A stretch of 64,000 nt of DNA from an uncultured Lachnospiraceae bacterium (GTDB lineage Bacteria > Bacillota > Clostridia > Lachnospirales > Lachnospiraceae), in assembly GCA_910585555.1 (NCBI GenBank), contig CAJUFU010000001.1, forward strand, positions 13,172-77,171, written 5' to 3'. The position numbers were made by a program, and so were the translations under genes. Under the pieces are notes generated by a model that had not been told where the DNA came from, did no database searches, and worked only from the letters and a program-made list of their open reading frames with translations. This document shows, in pieces, positions 56,523 to 64,000 of this stretch. Position 1 is the stretch's first letter. Each line of letters opens with the position of its first letter.

Positions 56523-57932
56523 TTACTGGTTATGATAAGCATCCAGTCCTTCGGCCACTGCGTCTGCGGCGTCTACTCTGCCGGTTACGATCTCAGGCAT
56601 ACCGTCGAAGGTAGATACGCGGCAGTCGCCCTGGAATAAATCCTGTACTGCGCCTGTGAGAGATGTTGCGCCGGCCATCATTTCAATTGCCTTGCGCTGC
56701 AGCTCGTTGAACTCTGCGGGGTCAACTTCCGGTGCGTTCTTTAATGCAGATGCTGCGTGCTGTGCGAATGCGGGTACGACTGTGTCGGATGTCATATATT
56801 CTACGAAGTTGACTGCAGCCGCTTTCTTTTCCGGGTCATCCCATGCTTTTCTTGTAATGTAGTAGCCGGAGGAGAGACCGCCCACTAAGTCGGTTGCCTT
56901 TCTGCTGCCTTTACCGGGTACGTAGGTCACATCAAATTTAGCAAGTTTGTCAGCATCCAGCGTGGAAGGGTCTTCCGGGTCTGACTGGCAGGAACCTACA
57001 ATACCGCCGACTTTCCAGGAACCGTCAATCAGGAATGCGGCTTTACCGTCCGTGAACATGGCAAAAGTCTCATCGTCTGTTGCGGAAAGGGTGTTGTCAG
57101 GGAAGTATCCCAGCTCATACAGTTCTTTGATGTCGTTCATCCCGGCAACCCACGCCTGGCCGTTGGCATCATCTAGACTTTCCGGGATTTCCAGATGGGT
57201 ATCCGGAGACTGGTTGTTAAAGATGGCGAACTCCCACCAATAATGAGGAATGTTGCCCAGTGCCGCCGCGATTGGGGTATAGCCTGCCGCTTTGATTTTC
57301 TCGCAGTCTTCCTTGAACATATCCATGGTGTAATCCGTTCCGGGCATTGCTACACCGGCGGCTTCCAAAATCTCTGTGTTGACAAACATTGCTTCCCAGT
57401 AACCGTTTACCGGAATTGCGTATTTCTTGTCATCCACCAGGGAGCCGGGAATCAGATCTTCGTTCATGTTAGTTGCATATTCAGGGAACTCCGCCCGGAT
57501 TTCATCTAGGGATAATACCTTGCCTGCTTCGATGAAGCTGTTGGCATCAGCGCCGTTGAAGAAGAACAGTACATCCGGTTCCGAACCGGTCTCAAAGTCT
57601 GTGGCTATTCTCATCTTAAAGGTTTCGTCTGCAGTTGCGGAGGTGTCCACGATGGTGTTGCCGGTCTGCTCCTCCCAGGCTTTCACTGCGTCCTTGTAAT
57701 TTTGTGCGTTGGTGTCCTCACCTGCAAATGTGGTGGTAACGGTCAGTTCCACCGGGCCTGCAGATTCTGCCGGTGTCTCTGCCGGCGCCTCCTGAGCGGT
57801 ATCTGGTGTGTCCGCTTTCTCTGTGGTCTGTGCCGGTGCATTGGAACCGGTGTCTGCTGCACTGTTACCGCAAGCGGTGACAGATAATACTATGATGCCT
57901 GCGAGCATTGCCGCTATCATTCTCTTTTTCAT
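56523..57932 (-). CDS. ABC sugar-binding lipoprotein
   Basis: A 469-residue extracellular solute-binding protein, family 1. Lipobox SVTAC (Cys about residue 21), then a Thr/Ala/Glu/Pro-rich linker to about residue 60. The binding domain has MFTDGKAAFLIDGSWKVGG typical of CUT1 binding proteins. The ligand is probably a disaccharide or short oligosaccharide, given the GH94 gene. First gene of the transport block; separated from the permease genes by 104 bases. Confidence 0.93.
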   Translation of the reverse strand: MKKRMIAAMLAGIIVLSVTACGNSAADTGSNAPAQTTEKADTPDTAQEAPAETPAESAGPVELTVTTTFAGEDTNAQNYKDAVKAWEEQTGNTIVDTSATADETFKMRIATDFETGSEPDVLFFFNGADANSFIEAGKVLSLDEIRAEFPEYATNMNEDLIPGSLVDDKKYAIPVNGYWEAMFVNTEILEAAGVAMPGTDYTMDMFKEDCEKIKAAGYTPIAAALGNIPHYWWEFAIFNNQSPDTHLEIPESLDDANGQAWVAGMNDIKELYELGYFPDNTLSATDDETFAMFTDGKAAFLIDGSWKVGGIVGSCQSDPEDPSTLDADKLAKFDVTYVPGKGSRKATDLVGGLSSGYYITRKAWDDPEKKAAAVNFVEYMTSDTVVPAFAQHAASALKNAPEVDPAEFNELQRKAIEMMAGATSLTGAVQDLFQGDCRVSTFDGMPEIVTGRVDAADAVAEGLDAYHNQ

Positions 57933-58030
57933 TATTTATCCTCCCTTTTTGTTTCTTTTGTTTGGTTACATCTATATCATACCTGTTTCAGAAACAAAGG
58001 GTAATTGTTGGTATTGTCCTTTTTTGCCTT

Positions 58031-59806
58031 TTATTGCTCGTTTGGCATTTCTGTTTTGAGCAATATTGTGCTGATTGTATTTTCTTGCTCACTTCCGGTT
58101 ATGAATAATCCACAATCATCACCGTATATCATCTTGAGTCTTTGGTCAACATTACGGATGCCGAGACTGACTCTCTTCTCGCCGGTCAGGCTTGCATCTT
58201 TTGAGAGCAGTTTGTCTATTTTATCTTTATCCTCTTTGGTCAGCCGCCCGTTATCTTCCACCTCTATGCACAGATAACCGTCATGCCTCTCGTAAAGGCG
58301 GATTTCCAGACAGCCCTTTGTGGAGATGTCCATACCGTGGTCTACTGCATTTTCCACGATGGGCTGGATGATCAGCCGGGGCACCTGAATGGTCATAAGT
58401 CTTTCATCGATGTGCTTTGTACATTGGAATTTGGTGCCAAAACGTTGGGCGATAATATACAGGTAAGCATCGGCGTAGGCCATCTCCTCCGCAATGGAAT
58501 GAAACTGTGCTTCCTTGCGGTTCATGGTGGCGCCAAGCATGGTGGACAGGGCTTCTATCATACTGCTCACTTTATAGTTCCCATTCAGCCGTGCCTCCCA
58601 GTTGATGATTTCCAGGGTGTTGTTTAGGAAATGGGGATTGATCTGGGACTGCAGGGCCATGATTTTGGCGTCCCGCAGGGCAATCTCTTCCAGATAAATC
58701 TTATCAAACTGGTTTTTTAACTGCAGTGACATATGGTTAAAAGAGTCTTTCACATGATAGAATTCCCGGTTGTCTTCCAGATTTTCTATCTGTATGCCCA
58801 GATTTCCTTCCCGGACGGCATCCGCCCCGGTGATCAGATCTTGCAAAGGCACGGTCACCTTTTTGTGGAAAAAGCGCATCATCTGAATCACAAGGGGTAT
58901 CATAAAAATGAGCAACAGCAGGAAAAGATACTGCATGGTAGTGGTCTCCGCGTGGATGATACGATTGTCCAGGCTGACAGAAAGGACCAGGGCGCCGCCG
59001 TATGTGTCTATCTGGTGGTGGATATAGGAGAAAGGCCCGGGGCGGTGCTCATAGGAGGTATTGGTATCGTTTAACTGTTTTTCTATGTTTTCGGGCAGGG
59101 TTTTCGGGGTTTTATTGTCTGTGGAATTTACCAGTTCACCGTTCCAGTACAGACTGACGCCCGTATATCCCCATATGCCGGGAAAGCTCTGCATCAGGGA
59201 TTCTTCGTCCAACTCCAGTGCCAGCACGGCATAGGGCATAAACTTGGGCGTTACCAGGTTCCTGATCATATATAGTTTTTCTTCCACGCATACCAGTGTG
59301 GTGCCGGTGTCCAGCGTCCGGGCCACGTCAAGGATGGGATCCCGTGCTTTGGATTGAAAGAAAACAACATCCTGGTAGCCCGCGCCGTTACGGTTGTTTA
59401 GTGCATAGCAGCGGATGTCTTCCCTGCCCAATATCACAAGGTGCGCGGATTTACAGTTGTCGTTATAAGCGTACTGCTGACTTAAGAATCTTCCTGTGTA
59501 TTTTTCGAAGGTGTCCTGATCTTCATCCTTTAGATATGCGGTATATAATTTGAAGATTTCACCCATGTAGGAGGCGTTCTTAGAGGCAGTTTCGCAGTCT
59601 TTGAGCTGTATCTGCATGATGTCTGCGGTCTTTTCCATGGAAGCTTGTATGGTATGTTCCACTTGACGATAGAGGTTACCGGTAATCACTAATATCATCA
59701 TGAGAATCAACATGAGTAACGGAAAAAACCACCCAAACAGCAGTCTTCTGACCATGCTCCATCTAAGTGATTTTTTCTGTGTGTATTGTTCGTTTTTTCT
59801 ATTCAT
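58031..59806 (-). CDS. YesM-type sensor histidine kinase
   Basis: A 591-residue protein: two membrane helices bracketing an extracytoplasmic sensor (residues about 40-290), a HAMP-like part (VPLQDLITGADAVREGNLGI), phospho-acceptor His in SQINPHFLNNTLEII and ATPase PRLIIQPIVENAVDHG and GIGIRNVD-like GLGIRNVD as LGIRNVDQRL. It should sense a sugar or binding-protein state and signal to the regulator at 53833-54630. Located between the mutase and transporter genes. Confidence 0.92.
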   Translation of the reverse strand: MNRKNEQYTQKKSLRWSMVRRLLFGWFFPLLMLILMMILVITGNLYRQVEHTIQASMEKTADIMQIQLKDCETASKNASYMGEIFKLYTAYLKDEDQDTFEKYTGRFLSQQYAYNDNCKSAHLVILGREDIRCYALNNRNGAGYQDVVFFQSKARDPILDVARTLDTGTTLVCVEEKLYMIRNLVTPKFMPYAVLALELDEESLMQSFPGIWGYTGVSLYWNGELVNSTDNKTPKTLPENIEKQLNDTNTSYEHRPGPFSYIHHQIDTYGGALVLSVSLDNRIIHAETTTMQYLFLLLLIFMIPLVIQMMRFFHKKVTVPLQDLITGADAVREGNLGIQIENLEDNREFYHVKDSFNHMSLQLKNQFDKIYLEEIALRDAKIMALQSQINPHFLNNTLEIINWEARLNGNYKVSSMIEALSTMLGATMNRKEAQFHSIAEEMAYADAYLYIIAQRFGTKFQCTKHIDERLMTIQVPRLIIQPIVENAVDHGMDISTKGCLEIRLYERHDGYLCIEVEDNGRLTKEDKDKIDKLLSKDASLTGEKRVSLGIRNVDQRLKMIYGDDCGLFITGSEQENTISTILLKTEMPNEQ

Positions 59807-59867
59807 AGCGTTGTTCCTGTCTGTATTCCCGTGTTTCCTGCTGTGTCAGATGCAGGTACTGCGGCAG

Positions 59868-61283
59868 TTACTTTAAAGACAGATATTCTTCAAAAAGCTC
59901 GCAGAATGCCGCCGCATCGCGCGTGTTACGCATCTCGCAGAAGATGCGAAGAAGAGGTTCTGTGCCTGAAAATCTGACGGATATCCAGCCGCCGTCTTTT
60001 AAGTAAATTTTAAGGCCGTCCAGGTAAGAAATGCGGTCAATCTCATAAGGGATCTGTGGCAGTTCTTTGTCTTCTAAGAGCTGTTTGTGAATCTCAATCT
60101 TCCTCTGGGGACTGAAACGGTAATCTCTCTCTTCTAAAGCCATGCCGCCGTATTCTTTGCGGATGGTCTCCATAATCTGTGAAAGCGGCATACCGGTCAC
60201 AGCGATCATCTCCACCAAAAGTGCGGAAGCGTAGATGCCGTCTTTGCCCTTAATGTGTCCCCGCACGGCCATGCCGCCGGAGGATTCGCCGCCGATGATG
60301 GCGTCTGTGGCGAACATTTTAGCGGAGATGTGTTTAAATCCCACAGGCACTTCGTAGCAGGATTCTCCAAAACTTTCCGCTACCCTGTCCAAAAGATGGG
60401 TGGTGCAGATATTCCTGACGGCGGCGCCGTGCCATTTCTTATATTTTACCAGATAGTAGTACAGCAGTACCAGAATATCGTTGGGGTGAAGGAAATTGCC
60501 CTTGTCGTCGATCACGCCGATTCTATCCGCGTCTCCGTCTGTGGCAATACCAAGATCGCAGCGCCTGTCGATCACATAGTTTTGTAAGGCGCGCAGCGTC
60601 TGTGCCGTGGGGGCAGGCAGTTTGCCGCCGAACAAAGTATCGTGTCTTTCGTGAATGGTCTCTACCTCACACCTGGCAGTCATCAAGATGGTCTTCAGTG
60701 AAGTTTCGCTGACACCGTACATGGGGTCGAGAGCGACGCGCAGGCCGCATTTCTTGATCTTATTCATATCTATCGTATCAATGATGCTGTCCAGATACTC
60801 ATTCAGGGGATAAATCTCTTCGATCAGGCCCTGGTCAAGACCTTCCTGGTAGGTAAGATCGTCCACCGGTATGTCGGTCACTTCATTGATATATCTCTCA
60901 ATCTCTGCCGTCTGTACTTCATCCGCATCTCTGCCGCCGTAGGTGAAGACCTTGATGCCGTTGTAGATGGCCGGATTGTGGCTGGCAGTAATCATCATGC
61001 CGTAGTGGAATTGATGCTTCATCACATAGAACATGACAAGGGGTGTGGGGGCGGATTTGTTGATCAGATAGGCTTTGATGCCCTCTTTGGCAAATACCTG
61101 CGCAGCCCACTGCATTGCTTCTTTGGAGAGAAAGCGTCTGTCATAACCTAAGACAATGCCGTCCTCGACTACATTTTCCTCCCGCATCTTATCACAGATG
61201 GCTCTGGATAAAATCTGAATATTTTCTCTGGTAAATCCATCTCCGATCACGGCACGCCAGCCGCCAGTACCAAATTGTATCAT
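59868..61283 (-). CDS. Phosphohexomutase (phosphoglucomutase/phosphomannomutase family)
   Basis: A 471-residue protein: IQFGTGGWRAVIGDGFT start, phosphoserine loop TASHNPAIYNGIK (Ser about 101), metal loop ATDGDADRIGVID, substrate loop GGESSGGMAVRG and phosphate loop VRFSGTEPLLRIF. It interconverts sugar 1- and 6-phosphates. Next to a GH94 phosphorylase, which yields a sugar 1-phosphate, the substrate is likely that product (N-acetylglucosamine 1-phosphate or glucose 1-phosphate). ATG 61283 is fixed by GGAGGATAAC; a 24-codon extension upstream lacks a site. Confidence 0.9.
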   Translation of the reverse strand: MIQFGTGGWRAVIGDGFTRENIQILSRAICDKMREENVVEDGIVLGYDRRFLSKEAMQWAAQVFAKEGIKAYLINKSAPTPLVMFYVMKHQFHYGMMITASHNPAIYNGIKVFTYGGRDADEVQTAEIERYINEVTDIPVDDLTYQEGLDQGLIEEIYPLNEYLDSIIDTIDMNKIKKCGLRVALDPMYGVSETSLKTILMTARCEVETIHERHDTLFGGKLPAPTAQTLRALQNYVIDRRCDLGIATDGDADRIGVIDDKGNFLHPNDILVLLYYYLVKYKKWHGAAVRNICTTHLLDRVAESFGESCYEVPVGFKHISAKMFATDAIIGGESSGGMAVRGHIKGKDGIYASALLVEMIAVTGMPLSQIMETIRKEYGGMALEERDYRFSPQRKIEIHKQLLEDKELPQIPYEIDRISYLDGLKIYLKDGGWISVRFSGTEPLLRIFCEMRNTRDAAAFCELFEEYLSLK

Positions 61284-61360
61284 GTTATCCTCCGTTCCGG
61301 AACTTTTACGGCGTTCCTTCTGTTTGGCTTCTCTAAAAGTTTGTTCTTCGTTCATAGCGT

Positions 61361-63778
61361 TTACTCTGTGCTGCCTAATAGGACTTCCACATCATGTTCA
61401 CTGCCCGCAGGCATGATGGGAATCCTGTCTGTGGGCTGTCCGTCCACGCGGATTTGTGCGACGCCTTTCATCACGCCGTCAGGATTACTTACCCGGATAT
61501 TGTATTTGGCGCCGCGGAAGATGCGCGAAGCGCGAAACGCCTTCCAGTCCGCCGGAATACAAGGGTCGATGATCAGACAGTCGTAATCCGGCCGGATGCC
61601 CAGGATATATCTGGTGGCGGCGAAATAAGCCCAGCCGCCGGAACCGGTCATAAAGGGATGTCTTGCCCTGCCAAAGGCGCTGTGGTCTTTGCCTGCGATG
61701 AACTGGCAGTAGGAGTAAGGTTCCGCCTCTCTTATCTCTATCCTGTCGTTTTGCAGATAAGGACAGAGGGCGTTGTAGAATTTCATAGCCAGGTCTCCCC
61801 TGCCCCTGGTGCAGGCCGCTGCCCAGGCCCAGGGATTGGGATGGGAGAAGACGGCGCCGTTTTCCTTTAGCCCCGGATACACCCTGGTGACAAAGCCGAT
61901 ATCATCGTCGGGCACTGTATAAGAGGGGGTGTTTAAGAGGAGGCCATAGGGGGTGTAGAGATATTCATCTATGGCGGCCAGCGCCAGATCTGCTTTTTCC
62001 CCGTCGGCGGCCCCGGAAAGGATTGCCCAGGCATTGGACTCTAAGTGTACTTTCCCTTCCAAATCTTCTTGCGTGCCGATTTTTCTGCCCTTGGCAGTGA
62101 TGCCCCGGATGAACCATTTACCGTCCCAGAGTTCCTTATTGCAGACTTCTTTTACCTGGTCTGCAATCTGCGTATAATAAGCAGCATCCTCTGTTTGGCC
62201 CAGATAGGCAGCAAGCCCAATAAAATGCTGCAGCGCCCAGTAGTGCAGGAAGCTGACCATGGCGCTCTCGCCGCCGCCCAAGTTCAGACAATCGTTCCAA
62301 TCGGCCCTAAGCCCTTTGCAGATACCGGTCAAACCTACTTGTTTCGCAGAAAAATCCAGGATTCTTTTCAGGTGCTCGTAGACAGTCTCCGTCTCTTTGC
62401 TTCCGGCAAGGAAGGTGTCTGCGTAGGGAAGCTTTTTGTCGGCAAAGGAAATATCTCCGGTCTCTTTGATATATTCTACCACAGAGCCGATCAGCCAGAG
62501 CGCGTCATCAGAGCAGGCGTCTTTGAGGCCGTGAATGATGTTGTCTTTGTCGGGCTCCGGTATGACGGTGGGTGACTGAAAAGGTTTGGCACCCTTGTTC
62601 TCCATAAACCATTCCGGCTGGAAGAGATGGAGACCGTACCCTTCGCTGGTCAAGCCCCGCAGAAGCTGTTCGATGCGTTCCTTGCACTTGTCCGGATTGG
62701 AGTGGGGAACCGTCATGGCGTCCTGGGCGGTATCCCGGTAGCCTAAGCCCACTCGTCCGCCCACCTCGATGAAGGAGGCAAAGCGGGAGAACATGACGTT
62801 GATTTCCGACTGGTACAGGGTCCAGGTGTTGAGCATGGTATTCATGGCGGCACTGGGGGTCTGAATCTGCAGTTTCGAGAATTTGTCTTCCCAGTATTGC
62901 CTCAAATCCCTATAGACCTGGTCCACGGATGCCGGATTTTTATATTTCGCACGGATGCGTTTTCCATCGGCGCGTCTTCCTTCTCCCAGCATGAAGATGA
63001 TACGGGCTTCTTCCCCGGGTGCAAGGGTCAGGTCTTTTTGCAGACTGCCACAGTGGTTACCGCCTTTTTCCTGGGAAGAAAAGCACTTGCCCAATGAGAC
63101 GGCGGCAGGGTTTGTCTCCGTATTGTATGTACCAAGGAAACGGTCTCTCATACAGTCGAACCCGTCGGGGGTCATGTTCATGGTGAAATATTGATAACCC
63201 TCTTCCTCATAAAACAAATCTTCTTCGATGATGCCGTCCTCATAAGAAGAGCCTGCACAGTAGAGACTCATCTGGTAATTCTGGTTGTCGATCATAATAT
63301 GATGGAAGGAAAATTCTAGATAGGAGAACACACTGAGACGCCTTGGCGTATTTCCTGTATTTTTTATTTTCACATCCCATAGCTGTACGGCTTCCCCTCG
63401 GGGAATCACCATGGTCTGGGAAGCTTTGAGGTCCTGATATTCGCATTCGTACACGGTGTAGGACATGCCGTGGCGGCAGCTGTATCTGGCGTCAGCAAGC
63501 GGCTTGCCCACAGGCTGCCAGGAAATGGACCAGTAGTCGTTTGTCTCGTTATCTCTAATATATACGTAAAAGCCCGGCCTGTCCATAGGGATGGCGTTAC
63601 TTCTAAAGCGGCTGATACGGTGATATTCCGGTGTCTTGTAGAACAGATAGCCGCCGGCTGTGTGATTGACCACTGCGGCCATATCTTCCACTCCCAGATA
63701 GTTCGTCCAAGAGCAGGGCAGATCCACCCTGTCAATCACGTATTCTCTGTTTTGGTCATCAAAATGTCCGTATTGCAT
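61361..63778 (-). CDS. chbP: GH94 phosphorylase, chitobiose phosphorylase type
   Basis: An 805-residue GH94 protein. N-terminal beta-sandwich (MQYGHFDDQNREYVI), then an alpha/alpha barrel with catalytic Asp in RADWNDCLNLGGGES (about residue 496). From memory, DNQNYQMSLYCAG, YGLHLFQPEWF and ASFIEVGGRVGLGYRDT resemble Vibrio N,N'-diacetylchitobiose phosphorylase more than cellobiose phosphorylase, though this was not aligned. It cleaves the beta-1,4 bond with phosphate, giving sugar 1-phosphate. First gene of the locus. The leader has a 7-bp hairpin and a GGGGGAG site. Confidence 0.88.
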   Translation of the reverse strand: MQYGHFDDQNREYVIDRVDLPCSWTNYLGVEDMAAVVNHTAGGYLFYKTPEYHRISRFRSNAIPMDRPGFYVYIRDNETNDYWSISWQPVGKPLADARYSCRHGMSYTVYECEYQDLKASQTMVIPRGEAVQLWDVKIKNTGNTPRRLSVFSYLEFSFHHIMIDNQNYQMSLYCAGSSYEDGIIEEDLFYEEEGYQYFTMNMTPDGFDCMRDRFLGTYNTETNPAAVSLGKCFSSQEKGGNHCGSLQKDLTLAPGEEARIIFMLGEGRRADGKRIRAKYKNPASVDQVYRDLRQYWEDKFSKLQIQTPSAAMNTMLNTWTLYQSEINVMFSRFASFIEVGGRVGLGYRDTAQDAMTVPHSNPDKCKERIEQLLRGLTSEGYGLHLFQPEWFMENKGAKPFQSPTVIPEPDKDNIIHGLKDACSDDALWLIGSVVEYIKETGDISFADKKLPYADTFLAGSKETETVYEHLKRILDFSAKQVGLTGICKGLRADWNDCLNLGGGESAMVSFLHYWALQHFIGLAAYLGQTEDAAYYTQIADQVKEVCNKELWDGKWFIRGITAKGRKIGTQEDLEGKVHLESNAWAILSGAADGEKADLALAAIDEYLYTPYGLLLNTPSYTVPDDDIGFVTRVYPGLKENGAVFSHPNPWAWAAACTRGRGDLAMKFYNALCPYLQNDRIEIREAEPYSYCQFIAGKDHSAFGRARHPFMTGSGGWAYFAATRYILGIRPDYDCLIIDPCIPADWKAFRASRIFRGAKYNIRVSNPDGVMKGVAQIRVDGQPTDRIPIMPAGSEHDVEVLLGSTE

Positions 63779-63794
63779 AATACTCCCCCGTTCC

Positions 63795-63812
63795 GAAGCG
63801 GCTGTCCGCTTC
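63795..63812 (-). other. Leader hairpin before the GH94 gene
   Basis: GAAGCGG and CCGCTTC form a perfect 7-bp stem with a 4-base loop, about 17 bases before the start codon and next to the ribosome binding site. Confidence 0.5.
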
Positions 63813-63942
63813 TGACATTGTTTTTTGCGCTCTTTGGTTATATTATAAAGAGAAGGAGCGCATCTGGAAATGGATGAGGATGTGATAATTTGCCGATTTT
63901 TGTTAAGTGGGTTTTAAGATGTCAGGGCATGGAAAGAGGCTT

Positions 63943-63964
63943 ATGAAAAATAAGAAGATACGCA
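63943..63964 (+). CDS. Start of a divergent gene, cut off by adapter sequence
   Basis: A GGAAAGAGG site (63931-63939) precedes ATG 63943. The first seven codons read MKNKKIR and are followed by adapter. The continuing frame (GRASCRERV) is the well-known translation of the Illumina adapter. No identity can be given for the real gene. Confidence 0.45.
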
Positions 63965-64000
63965 AGATCGGAAGAGCGTCGTGTAGGGAAAGAGTGTAGG
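63965..64000. other. Illumina TruSeq adapter (contamination)
   Basis: From AGATCGGAAGAGCGTC the last 36 bases match the reverse complement of the TruSeq universal adapter over its first 35 positions or so, ending near GTGTAG. This is not genomic sequence. Confidence 0.95.

Noticed and set aside
61361..63778. GH94 enzyme as cellobiose phosphorylase
   Set aside because: Several diagnostic stretches resemble chitobiose phosphorylase more closely; still, cellobiose or another disaccharide cannot be excluded without assay.

Overview
The window looks like a chromosomal contig end from an anaerobic, motile gut-type Clostridia, most likely Lachnospiraceae. This is inferred from a pyruvate formate-lyase fermentation locus, the glgC-glgD pair, spoVG, mecA, AtpZ/AtpI-headed ATP synthase genes, QueT, several Lachnospiraceae-type hypothetical proteins, strong AGGAGG ribosome binding sites and moderate GC. 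No rRNA, tRNA, CRISPR array, prophage or insertion sequence was seen. The last 36 bases are Illumina adapter, not genome.

Layout. 1-1.2 kb: 3' end of dnaB, a MerR-type DNA-binding protein, a small 2[4Fe-4S] ferredoxin. 1.3-5.2 kb: pyruvate formate-lyase locus on the minus strand, in which the enzyme is encoded in two pieces (a 679-residue core with the Cys-Cys active site and a separate 79-residue glycyl-radical domain), with a third small gene between them and pflA downstream. 5.5-13 kb: DUF1858 protein, MecA, a possible RNA gene, cell-wall enzymes (GH18, CwlD-type amidase, SleB-type hydrolase), Sua5 and RpiB. 13.2-20.9 kb: complete F-type ATP synthase operon (atpZ, I, B, E, F, H, A, G, D, C) whose c subunit carries a sodium-binding signature. 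21-27.9 kb: conserved hypothetical genes, a methyltransferase, a HAD phosphatase, a YczE-type membrane protein, and queT behind a probable preQ1 riboswitch. 27.9-32.8 kb: prs, a DnaC/DnaI-like helicase loader, a DnaD-domain protein and murC, with DnaA-box-like sites between the last two. 33-41.9 kb: glgC-glgD, spoVG, an ECF sigma factor with an RsiV-like anti-sigma, pth and mfd. 42-50.3 kb: Cys-rich protein, Rpn-type nuclease, cysteine desulfurase, lipoprotein, a 33-residue small protein, alpha/beta hydrolase, membrane-anchored MurF-like ligase and Ddl. 50.3-53.8 kb: a flagellin carrying a metalloprotease domain (flagellinolysin) behind a sigma-28-type promoter, and a secreted Ser-rich protein bracketed by two poly-G tracts. 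53.8-63.8 kb: a minus-strand sugar locus with a GH94 phosphorylase of the chitobiose phosphorylase type, a phosphohexomutase, a YesM-type kinase, a complete ABC sugar importer core and a YesN-type regulator.

How the parts fit. The GH94 locus would import a beta-linked disaccharide, split it with phosphate, and feed the sugar 1-phosphate through the mutase to glycolysis, ending in pyruvate cleavage by the split PFL. A dispersed two-hairpin repeat sits directly after the stop codons of both PFL pieces and of atpE, and related single hairpins occur near 46.3 kb. The main candidates for something undescribed are the two-piece PFL with its intermediate small protein, the stop-codon-associated repeat family, and the paired poly-G tracts around the secreted protein gene.
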